A DNA stretch of 64,000 bases from Mycoplasma sp. 1654_15 (GTDB taxonomy: Bacteria > Bacillota_I > Bacilli_A > Mycoplasmatales > Metamycoplasmataceae), in contig NZ_CP051214.1 of NCBI RefSeq assembly GCF_012516495.1, positions 372,001-436,000 of the forward strand. The letters run 5' to 3'. Below the pieces are notes generated by a model that searched no databases, was not told where the DNA came from, and worked only from the letters and a program-made list of their open reading frames with translations. Position numbers and translations under genes: made by a program. Shown here one piece after another: positions 53,069-64,000 of the stretch (positions within the stretch are counted from its first letter, which is position 1; every line of letters begins with the position of its first letter).

Positions 53069-54391
53069 ATGGAACAAAAATATTATCTAGAAAAAAGAAT
53101 TAAAAAATTTGGCATCGTAAATCAAACCATAGCTAGAAAACTAACTAAGGGTACTATTGAAATGCTAAACGCCTTTCCAGAAAAAGAACAATTAGTTAAA
53201 TTTAGAAGTGTAGATATCACTTATGGAAGTGGTAAAAACGCCCTTAAAGCTATTTCAGATTTAAATTTAAATATATACAAAGGTGAAGTACTTTCTTTAG
53301 TTGGTGAATCAGGTTCAGGAAAATCTACAACAGGATCTGCTTTAGCTGCTCTAACTTCACATAGTTTTGGTTCTATTACTATAGGAAATGAAGTACTTCC
53401 ACATAAAACTACAAAAATCAATGGTAAATTAAACAATTATTTAGTAGCAAATGTGCAGATGATTTTTCAAGATCCAGTTAGTTCATTAAATCCACATAAA
53501 AATATTTTTAAAGTTGTATCAGAAGGAATTGACAATTTAGAACTAAAAACAAAAGGTGGAATCAAAAGTATCTTTTTTCAAAACTTTGACGAAAATGTTT
53601 TTAGATCAGTCGTTGATATTCTTACAAAAGATAATAACTGAACTAAACAAAGACAAGAAAAAACATTAAACGATTTTTTTAGCTTAATTGAAAATAATAA
53701 ACAATATGCTACTCAATTTTTATATAACGAATTTATCTTTTCTTTAACAGATAAAAATGTTAATAATGCTTCTGATTTTGTTCAATCTTCTCTAGAAATT
53801 AGAAAACAAAAAGAAGGATTATCTACAGCAAAATTAAAACATGAACTTATTTTAGAAATGTTAAAATCTGTAGGTCTTGATGAAAGTGTATTAAAGCGTT
53901 TTCCTTTAGAGTTTTCAGGAGGACAGCAACAAAGAATTGGAATTTCTCGTGCTTTAGTTTTAAGACCAAAGTTATTAATAGCTGATGAACCGATTTCAGC
54001 TTTAGACGTTTCAATTCAAGCACAGGTTATTAACATTTTTAAAGATTTAAAACAAAAATATAATCTAACAATTTTATTCATTTCACATGATTTACGTATG
54101 GTTGAATACATCTCAGATAGAATAGCAGTTATTAACAAAGGAAAACTACTAGAGATCGGTCCAACAAAAGAAATTATGAACAACTTCTTACATCCGTATA
54201 CAAAATCATTAATGGAAGCAATTCCTACTATTGATTCTAAAGGAGAATCACTACTAGGCTATATTTATGATCCAAAAATTCATGAATATTCAGATAGAGA
54301 GCAACCTGAATGAATAAACTTAGGAAACAATCACTTCGTTTTAGCTACAAAAAAAGAAGTATCTGAATGAAAAAAAGGAGTTTATAAATAA
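53069..54391 (+). CDS. oppF: Oligopeptide importer ATPase OppF with inserted domain
   Basis: 440 residues. Walker A VGESGSGKSTTGSALA, Q-loop MIFQDPVSSLNPHK, signature LEFSGGQQQRIGISRAL, Walker B LLIADEPISALDVS and FISHDLRM are complete. Between Q-loop and signature there is an insertion of roughly 100 residues (about 160-260) not found in standard OppF, seen in mycoplasma proteins of this family. The stop overlaps the next start (TAATG), so the giant downstream protein is translationally coupled to the transporter. Confidence 0.94.
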
Positions 54392-57300
54392 TGAAAAAAT
54401 TAACGTCAGGGGCAAAATTTATAATAGCTACTACTAGTGTAGTAGCATCTTCAGCTGCAGTTGTCGGAGGGATTAAATTATATGGAGAACACAATGAATT
54501 AGGTGTTTACCATTTGCAGTTAGAACAAAAAGATTCAAATGCTGTTGAAAAATTTGGTCAAATTCATTCTGCACAATTCCAAGACACATTAGGAAATACT
54601 GTCGCTGATTTTAATTACACATTAGATGCAAACGATCCTGACAACAAAGATTCAATGGTTATATTAAAACAAAGAGTCAATGGAAAAATGACAATGTCCG
54701 TTGATGATTTTCGTTTATGATATTTAAAAACTCACAACCGTCAAACTCCTAACTTTGTTGTAAAAATAGGTTTAATGACTTTTATCAACGAATATTTTGA
54801 AGCTCTTAGTCCACAAGAGTTTGTTGATTATGCAAAATGATTTATTGAAAACGTTTCTTGAGGTCCAGAAACACTTTCACTTTCTTCGTTTACTCTTAAA
54901 AAAGGTGTTATTCTAAATGGTAATGCAATTACTTTAGGTCAACACCAAGGAAAAAGAAAAGAAGAAACAAATATTACTTTCTATCCAGATTCTTTCTTTG
55001 GATCATTTCCTTTATTTACCAATTCAGCAGGTAGAGGTAACGAACCTGATAGTTTAACATATCAATTAAATTCAAAATCTTTTTCAAAAGAACAACTTCA
55101 AGACTATATTAAAACAATTCCACTAAGATTGGTAATAGCAAACTATGAAGACAAACTTACATCTGGTGGATTCGTTGGTCTTGATTTATTAAAAGGTAAA
55201 AAATTCCACAGATACGATCTTAGAAAAGCTTTAATTGATACATTAACAAAAGCAAAAGAAGCACAAAAAACAGTTCAATCTCAAACTATAAAAAACAAAC
55301 AACTAGTTTATACAAATGGTTTTAACGATCCTGATTTAATCTCTGTTAAAGAAAGAAAATCTGATGGAAGTATTAAAGAAAAAGTTGTAAATAACGTTCA
55401 AAATAAAGAAGAAAACAACGATATTTCTTTCCAAGTTGATTACAATGAATTATTAAAAAAAGTTCCACAACCTAACTCACTTGCAAGTACATATTTTTAT
55501 GTTTTTAGTGATCAACAAGATGAAAATTTAAAACTTTCAGAACTTAGACAAAAATTTTCTACTGCTGTATATCTCTATGCTAAAAACAACAAAATAAGTA
55601 TGGCAAATAATCCAGAAATTGTTTTAGATGATCAACAACTTAAAAAAGAATTTACAGTTGAAAAAATAATTAATATAAATAGAGAAAGAGGATCTCAAAC
55701 TTATCGTCTTCTTGACAATAGATCAGGAAGAAATCAAGAAACAGTTAATTTTGTTCTTTCAAATCCTGATTACAATCCAAAAGAAGAAAGAAATTTTAAA
55801 AATAGAAAAACTGTTGTTTTTACTTTCAGACCTAGAATTACAAGACAAGCAACAGCCACTAATAATGACGAATTAAACTCATTAATGTTAGCTGAACTTA
55901 TCAAAGAAACACAAAAAGACCTAGAAAAATTGTCTAAAAATGGTTTTAGAAACTTCTTTAATTTAAACCTTGCAAAAGATAAAAAAGTCTTCTTATATGA
56001 AGATAATAACACTGTAAATTTCTTCAAATCTAAACAAGATGCACAAGATAATTTTAGTGAAGATTATGACGCTACAAAAATAAAACCATACACAATTATT
56101 AATGCTGAAAAACAAGATAAAGATCACTTAAATATTAAGTTAGTAGATGAGAGCAAATACTCTGAGTACTTAAAAACTTTTAATTCTAATAACACTTTTG
56201 CAGAAAGATTAACAAAAGCTGCAAAAGACTTTTCTGATGTAAAAAAAAAATTTAAGGAATTACAAGTAAATAAAACAGTTCAGAGTTTAGGTTCATATAG
56301 TCTTGATTATGTTGATTCTTCTCAAAAAGTCAACATAAATAAAGCACTTTTAATTCAATTTTTAAAAGACAATAAAGACCAATTTGTTAAACTTTATCAA
56401 TCAAACAACATTGCACATGTTGAAAATTTAGATAAATTAATTACCCTTTTATCAAAAGTTTGAGATAGACAATTAGCTGAATATGAAATAAATAACAATT
56501 ATTTATCTACAAATGCAGAAGACGATACATTAAGAAAAATAACTTCAACAGATAAAGAACAACAGATTCAATTAATTTCTGAATTTGTAAACGCAAGTGT
56601 TAATTTGCTAGAAATTCTAGATCAAAAACCTACTCCTAAAGAAAAAACAGAACCTGAATTTTTAGTAGAAAGACAAATAGATTTATCTGAAACAAATCCA
56701 AATTTAAAACAAGCAAAAGAAGAGTTTAGAAGCTTTAAATGATCAATCGATTATTTTGACAGAATCACTCCAAGAATGATTAGAGAAAATGATGAGATTG
56801 TAAATAATCAGCCAACTAAAACATATACTCTTTTCTTAGATTACTACGATAGTTTAATTGACACAATTTTAGAAAATGATCCATATGTTGCAAAAGAAAT
56901 TAATGGAACTTACGTAAATCAAAGTATTGATCCAACTACAGGTGAGACAAAATATACTTTAGAACAAGGAAAATACAACGGATTTTATCCTTCAGATCGT
57001 GTTTCCTTCATTTCTCTTCTTAAAGCAAGTTCAGACAAGTTCAAAACTACAGGAATTAACTATCTAAAATACGTTGGACAACATGAGTATGGACACCACC
57101 AAACTCTTCAATATGCACAAAATATTTCTGAAAAATCTAAATTAGTTCAAAGTTCTGCACTTTCCAGTAATGGTATTGCAGTTGAATCTTTATACAACAA
57201 AGATATTCTTCAACTTTATTTAGATGCAAGGTCTTCAGGTCTTAAAATTAGAAAAGCAGATGCTTTATATGAACCTTCAGATAAAGGATTGTATTCAAAC

Positions 57301-60300
57301 TATACTTTCAATAAAGCAAAAGATGATACAGAACAACGTTGAGAAACCGAAAAAGATATTTTTGGTGCAACACAAGATCAACCTGCAGAAGATGTTTTAG
57401 ATAATAAATCAAGAAGATATTTACAGTCTTTTGATAATTTAAAAACTGCTGCAGACTTAAGAAATCTTAAATTATACGACTTGTATTTATTAAATGCATT
57501 TGACTTTGATTCTGGAACAATAAGTCCGCAAATTGTAGGAAAATCAGAATATTTTAGACTAGGTGATGAAATAGTTTCTAGAATAGCAAGTAAAGAATCT
57601 TTTGCTAAAAATAGAGAACTTAATCTTGAGCTTTTAGAAATTGAAAAACCAGTATCTGAGCAAAAACTCAACAAAGAACAATTTGCTGATTTTGTTTCTG
57701 ATTTCTTAGAAAATGTTTTAGCTTCAGCTACAAAGAAATCTGAAGAAAAAACAGTAGTAGTTTCTTTTGATAAATTAAAAACTTTATTAGAAAAACAATA
57801 CAGTATTATTGAAAATGCAGACATTAACAAAGACTTTAGTAAAAAACAAGCAGGAGATATTTATACTGCAAAAGTTAAAAGAACACTAACAAAATTCTAT
57901 GCTTTACAAATCAAGGATTTTTCTTCAAATATAAAGGATTTAGCTTCAGAATTTAAAGCATCTTTAGAACAATTTAATAAAGACCATCCAGATTTAAAAG
58001 CAGAGGATTTGACAAAATTAACAACTCCTCCAACAACAACTAAACCAGGAAAAGTTAAACCACCTAGTGTTGCTGATTTAAGTAAAAATTTAAAAACTCT
58101 ACAACTATTAACTAAAAAAATACAATATGAAACATTTATAAAAATAGAGAATTTAATTTCGCAAACTTTTGAAAAATTAAACGAATCTCTTTCTATTAAA
58201 TCATTAAGTGCTGACGCTATATTAAGCTCAACTTCTAGTGCAAATAAAATTCAAACAGTTTCAGATGCACAAAAATACAGCACAGAAAAACTAGAAGAAT
58301 TAATTAAGAAAGCAAAAAATAAAGAAGCAGGATTTAATACAATTTCAGAAGATCAAATTAAAAGTTTAGAAAATACAATTAAAATTTTAAAATCTTCTGC
58401 AAACTCAACTGCAAATAGTAAAATCAAAATTCCTGCCGTGTTAATTCCTGTTGATCCAGTTTTATCTGAATTACATTTTGCTATATTTTCCTTGCTTGGA
58501 GCATTACAACAAGAAATTAGCGATTTAACTACATCATTAACATCAGAACAAACAAAGATTTCAACTTTAAAATCTTCAAAAAATCTTTTAAATGATGAAC
58601 AAAAACAGCAATTAAATGCTTCAGAAGCTAAAGAGCAAGAGCTTCAAACTAAATTAGAAAAATACAACCATTTACTAACTAAAGTAAATGAAATAAATTT
58701 AAATCTTTTTGGGGAAAATAGCCAAATTCAAGAAGTTAAAGACCAAAGTCAAGGATTTATTGCTGGTGATAATGTTAAAGAACTTTACAACAATTCTTTA
58801 GTTGATGGTAAAGAAAATATAATTCAATTTGATAAAGATGGACAAATAATTGCTGGAACTTATGAAACATATACTTCTTTAGATGATCCAACTAAGACTA
58901 AGTTTAAAAACTTTGTTCCAACCTTATTTTATAAAAATGGTAAACCTTTAATTGATATTAATTCTTTTGACGACAAGACTTCATTAGACGAGTTAAAACA
59001 AAAAATTAGAGATTTAACTAAAAATTTTGTAGACAAATTAGATATGAATTACAGCAACAATGGTTGAGATACCGGTGTTGAACTTTCAACTTCTGCATTT
59101 TCATTTAGTGATGGTATTGCTAATTCTTCTTCACCAGCTACAAAAAGTAAATATTGAGACTTTTTAAGCCAAATGTTAGGTGGTGAGTACAAAGAATTAT
59201 TTTACTCATATGACGATTTTAAAGATCTAAATGAAAAGGATTTATCTTTTACATTTGATTTAAGTAAAATAAATTCAGATTACAAAGTTACAAATGTTTT
59301 TGATATTGTTAAAAAAGTAAAAGATGATTATATATCTCAGAATAAAGCTGCAGATACAAAAAAAGAAGAATGAGATCAATATTTAACTAACTTATCTAAA
59401 GAAGATAAAGCATCAGCAACTTTACAAACTTTAAAACAAATTTCACGCGATCCTAATTTAACTATTGAAAAAGCCAAAGGTAGAATTAGAGAAATTCTTG
59501 ATAGTTTTGATAAAGCAAAAGAAGCTAATAAACAAATAATAGCAAAACTAGAAGCTGGATTAAAGTCTTTACAAAGTAAAGGGCAACTTGATAAATATAA
59601 AGATTCTGTTTTCGGAAAAACACAAAAAATTGCAGCATTTACCAAAGTAAATAGAGAAGCTATTGACATTAAATCTAAAGAAATTACTAAAGCTATTCAG
59701 AAAGCAGAACAGAAACTCAAAAGTCAACAAAGTATATTATCTACTGTTTCTCATAGAACAAATAATTCATCTTTAGAACAACAAATAAAACTAAAACAAC
59801 AACAGCTTCAAAACTCAACTGATGAAGCAACTAAAAACTCAAAACAAGATATTATTAATGCATTACAAAGAAAGTTAAATTTTAACAGTCGTTTAAATCC
59901 AGATTCTGTTAAAAAAGATCAAGAAGCACTTCAAAAACAATTAAAAGAGCTTAAAGATCAAAAAGCAAAATATGTAGATAATAATTTCTATTCCTATCTG
60001 CCAAAAACAGAAACCTTCACTTTCAGAAACAAAGATGAAAACGGAAAAGTCTTTGATTTAGATGCATTTAAAAGAAAATATGAGTTTTTTACTTGAGAAA
60101 GTTTTCAAAAATTAACTAAAGAACAACAGGATGCATTAAAACAAGATTCTTTTTATTCTACAAAAGATTCTAAAGATTTATTTAGCGAAGTAAGTGATTT
60201 ACTTTTACTAAAAAATTCTTCATTTTACAAGCTAATGAACATTGTTTTATACATTGCAAGACAACAACAACAAGTTTTACAACAAGAATTAGAAGCAAGA

Positions 60301-63288
60301 GTAAATCAACAAATTCAAGCTTATAGAATACCTGATGAAGCTAAAACAGCTATCAAAAAATACATTGATGAAAAAATATGACCTTTAACAAAAGTTTTTG
60401 ATGATTTAATTGCACCAAAAATTCTTGATAATATAAAAATCCATGATAATAAAACAAATAAAGAAATAAAAGTTTCTGAGATTAAGTTTTTAATAGAGAT
60501 GATGAAGAAATATTTCCATTATCTAACATTTGGAAATCACAAACCTCAAACTTTAGTTTCATTAACAGCTTCATCAATGCCACTTGGAAAAGTAATTAAA
60601 TTAGGTGAAAATGAATACTATCAAAATCCTAAATATGATTACATAGCTAAAGCAATTTCTTCTAACTCTAAAGTAGTTTTAGATGCAACCCATGTAGTAG
60701 GAGATGAAGGAAGCTCTGACGAAACAGATGCAACAATGTCTCCTTTATGAAAATTACTAAATTTAAATTACAATTTCTTTAAAGACAAAATTTCTAGAAT
60801 TGTTAAACAAAAAGAATTTTTAAACTACAATCAAAAAGAGATAGTAAGAGACAAAGTAGAATCAAAAGAATTAACAGAAAAATTCTTTGGTCAAAAAGGT
60901 GAATTTGCCTTCAAATCTAAAGAAGAAAATGGAAAAAAAGTTCTTGATAAATCACGTATTTACCTTGATAATTGAAGCAAAGATGAGTTTTTCGATCAAA
61001 ACTTTTTCGTTAAAAGTAAAGAAAACGAACAACAAACAATCTTTACGACTTTATCTTCATTTATAGAATTTATTTCTTTAGATGTTTTTAAATACAGAGT
61101 TGCTCAAGATGCAAACCAAAATCTTCACCGTAAGTGAGATATAAACTATGCTCTTACTAAATTTGACTTGTACAACTTCATTTTAAATGAAGAGAAAAAG
61201 CCTATTTTTAAAGACGATTTTAGTATAACCACAGAAGCTGACTTAATTGCTAAATTAAAATTAGTTTTAACTGATAAAACAGAAGAAGAAATTAAAGATA
61301 TAGTTCAAACAACTACAAATAACTTGATGGAAAAATTTGAAAAATCTTCTTTTAATTTATTGATTAAAAACCACAAATTTAGCAATAAAAACATAGATCA
61401 ATTATTCCTACCAGAATTAGGATATCAAGGATTTAATACTCTTGAATTAAACAGAGGTCAAGACAAAGCTTCAAATGGAATTGATGCTTTATATGATGTA
61501 GACTGAAGTATTTCTAGTTCAAAAGGTAAATGATTAGATTACTACTCACAAATCGCTTCAACAAACTCATTAAACTTAGATAAAGAACAAATTTTAGAAT
61601 CTGACATTGAAAAAGATGGACAAGATTCTGATTCAAGAATTCAAAAATTAATTAAAAGATTTACAAAAGATAAACAAGTAGATCTTTCAAATGCTTCACT
61701 TTTTGAACTTCAATATCTAATTGGAACAAAAAATATTTTAACCTACTCAGAAACACCTAAAAAAAGCTACCAACACTGAAATGAGCTTTTTGACAATGGT
61801 GTTAGAAGAAGTACAACCGATTTTAATTTATCAAGTGTTTCAAAATACAACTCTTCAAGATTTGAAGATCGTGTTGGAGATTATTTCTCAGATTATGTTT
61901 ATAACTTCGCAGAATCATTAACTAGAGACTTGGTACAAACAACATTTTTACCTTCTGCTAAAACATTAGAAAATCTTCCTTCATATCTAAAGGGATTTTC
62001 TGAAAAAAATACAGGATATGAATACTTTGTAGATGAATCTATTTCTAAAAAATGACTTCAATCATATACAAATCCAGTTTCTTTGGCACAAGGTCAAGGA
62101 TTAGGATATGACTATGTCTCAAATGCTTCAATTGCACAGACATATTTAACAATGTTTAATACTGATTTAGGTAAACATTATTCAAAATTACTATCTATTT
62201 ATAGAAAAAGAGCTAATGAAAAACAAGTATTAATTAAAGATTCAATTACACAAAGATTGTTAAATCAAGTTAATGGTTTAAACCAAAAATTCAATAAATT
62301 TAGAGATGATAAATTAAATGACTACATTTGAGCTGCTGATGATAAAAAACAAAAATTATTAGATATTAAAAAAGAAATTAAAGCTGCACAAGATAAAAGA
62401 GATGAAGAAGTAGAACGTCTAAAAACCATAGCAACTGAACAAGAAAATAAATACATTACTCCAACAATTTCTGCTTTAGATGATGTTTGAAGAGAATTTT
62501 ATGGTGAATTTGGATCTAGTTCTTCTTTTGCACTTGTTGGACCAAAATCAACCCTTGCAACTAATAGAGCAACCAATCAACAAAGACGTGTAAGACGTGA
62601 AGGGTACATTGGAAGAAGTAATTGATCAAACAACGGATTTTTCAAAGATCGTTTCCAAAGAAAAGTACTTGACTGACAAATTTATGATGAAAATCGTGAA
62701 CCAGTTAAAGACGATAATTTAGCAATCAAAGATCTTAAAGGAAACAAAGTAGAAGATAGAGCTTCTGCTGTTTGATATTACACATTAGAATCTCAAGGTA
62801 TAGGAAAACAAACAATTTCAGCAATCTGAAGAGACAACAAAAGAGATCAATTAGTATTTTGAGGTTATAACAAAAAAGAAGAAAATGACAAAATTAAATA
62901 CTTAGCATTTGAAGATGAATCTACAGGTCAAAGATATTTCTTAGAAGTAAACAAAAAGAACACAAACAACATTTTCTACTTCAAAAAACAAGCAGATGTG
63001 TCTTCAAAATGAACACTAGAAGATGAAGGTTATGCTTCTTGAACAACAAATTGATCAATTTTATCTACATTCTCTAATGCTTTAATAAGTCCTGGAGTTA
63101 AAGGTGAAAAAAGATTAAGAGCTTTCTTTGCAGATGAAAACAAAAACGAAATTAAAGACTTATTAAAACTTCCTACTGATACAACTTACTTAGCAGAAAA
63201 TGGGAAAATTTATACACAAGCGCCTGTTTTCTTAGAAAAAACACAAGATAATAAATATTACTTAACAATTAAAAACCAATTTAGTTAG
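54391..63288 (+). CDS. PDxFFG protein, giant surface protein with HEYGH motif
   Basis: One reading frame of 2965 residues with many TGA-encoded Trp. It has a single N-terminal membrane anchor or uncleaved signal (about 7-29), the name-giving PDSFFG at 199-204, and HEYGHHQ at 898-904, a HExxH-type zinc-peptidase motif. Long Lys/Glu/Gln-rich coiled-coil parts follow (about 1020-1480 and 1680-1900), and late aromatic-rich domains. No Cys lipobox is present. It sits between oppF and an OppA-like lipoprotein gene in the same operon, so it probably acts outside the membrane with peptide uptake, perhaps binding or cutting proteins. The activity is inference; the family has no assigned function known to me. 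Confidence 0.88.
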
Positions 63289-63305
63289 GATTTAAAAGGA
63301 TAATT

Positions 63306-64000
63306 ATGAGCATATCTAAAAAAATTAAACTATTACTTAGTTCTCCTTTGTTAGCAAGCCCTTTGCTAGCGCTAGCTTGTGTGCCAACTGATTCTAAAAA
63401 ACTTGTTGAAGCAAATACGCTTAATGCCACTAATACAGTTTCTACAAGAAGAAATGGAAATGATTTTGGTATTGCTGTTCCTTCAATTAGTTCTTTAAAC
63501 TATATCAAATCAGCTTCAGCAAACAAGATATTACCTTCATTAGTTGAAGGTTTAACTAAATCAGCGCCAGCAGCAAACACAGCTATTGGTAATATATTAA
63601 AATTGCCTACAATTAGCTTCGAAATTTATTCAGGTGGTAATGGTGAAACTGTAGGGACTAAATTATTAGAAAACAAAAATTCTATCAAATCTCAATCAAG
63701 AACTTATACTGTTTCTAACTTTGGAGTAACAACAGGTGTTTTAGCTCCATCTACAAACGAGAATCCTTCTTTTATCGGTGTTTTAAACTCAGAAAATAAA
63801 TATGTATCTCTTTTATCTCATTTAAACAAGGGTGCTTCAAAATGATCTAATGGTGATAAAGTAAAAGCACAAGATTTTATTGATACTTTATTATATATTT
63901 TAGACACTAACACAGCTTCGTCTAGATTAAATGAATTACTAACAATGAGCATCAAAAACGTAAATGCAATGAAGGAAATTCAAAATGATTACCTTAAAAA
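63306..64000 (+). CDS. oppA: OppA-like substrate-binding lipoprotein, 3' end beyond window
   Basis: N-terminal 231 residues only. A basic start (MSISKKIK), hydrophobic core and lipobox LALAC give a lipid-modified Cys25. The mature part (SLNYIKSASANKILPSLVEG, then KWSNGDKVKAQDFIDTLLYI) resembles peptide-binding OppA proteins, where 'W.DG..vtA.DF' is a hallmark. Preceded by aaagga and 17 bases after the giant gene. It completes the oppBCDF-A set and would capture peptides at the cell surface. Confidence 0.85.

Noticed and set aside
57378-57830. A 150-residue minus-strand ORF inside the PDxFFG gene
   Set aside because: Antisense shadow of a Lys/Glu/Ser-rich coding region with no ribosome binding site.
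54391-63288. Many separate ORFs in this stretch
   Set aside because: All share one frame and are separated only by TGA, which is Trp here; there are no internal ribosome binding sites, so it is one gene.

Overview
The window is a low-GC mollicute chromosome. In-frame TGA codons have to be read as tryptophan in almost every gene, for example glyS, dnaG, rpoD, secY, the opp genes and the giant ORF near the end. Gene content (PDxFFG protein, oppBCDF-oppA, oligoendopeptidase F, shuffled hsdS cassettes, no cell-wall genes) fits the Mycoplasma/Mycoplasmopsis group (hominis group). I do not assign a species.

Layout. 1-8372: housekeeping genes on the plus strand (end of tsf, ffh, glyS, dnaG, rpoD, a Nif3-like gene, nfo). 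8380-11440: a minus-strand surface-glycan cassette (frameshifted small-molecule kinase, sugar/alcohol-phosphate nucleotidyltransferase, WavE-like protein). 11638-26790: the complete S10-spc-alpha superoperon from rpsJ to rplQ, with secY, adk, map, infA and rpoA, closed by a strong terminator. 26880-39115: an accessory locus of two tail-to-tail pairs of type I restriction specificity genes (hsdS1/hsdS2 and hsdS3/hsdS4) joined by inverted and direct repeats. Between the pairs lie a small peptide gene, a two-gene ABC exporter, an RluA-family pseudouridine synthase, a small acidic protein, a DUF402 protein and an ECF-type substrate-binding membrane protein. No hsdM or hsdR is present. 39272-44659: a gene I read as a class III lanthipeptide synthetase (LanKC), followed by a second, paralogous two-gene ABC exporter. 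A decayed copy of the 5' part of lanKC lies in inverted orientation at 26880-27408, next to rplQ. 44714-47428: efp, a small gene and transketolase on the minus strand. 47611-64000: oligoendopeptidase F and the oligopeptide importer oppB, C, D, F, then a 2965-residue PDxFFG protein with a HEYGH motif and the start of an OppA-like lipoprotein.

The most unusual content is the putative lanthipeptide system in a wall-less bacterium. Its parts are LanKC with a recognisable lyase-kinase-cyclase layout, a 54-residue candidate precursor with an N-terminal LLD motif and a C-terminal T-x-x-C, and two heteromeric exporters. The precursor/exporter unit sits behind a promoter whose spacer contains a run of 19 A, the architecture of phase-variable Mycoplasma lipoprotein promoters. 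The whole system is woven into an invertible-looking hsdS locus.

Caution about the sequence itself. Single-base frameshifts at short A/T runs occur in all of hsdS2, hsdS3, hsdS4, oppC and the kinase gene. In one duplicated 165-bp stretch, every long homopolymer is shorter in one copy than in the other. This looks at least partly like long-read homopolymer under-calling, so the broken genes should not be taken as real pseudogenes without re-sequencing. All identifications are from reading the sequence; no database search was run.
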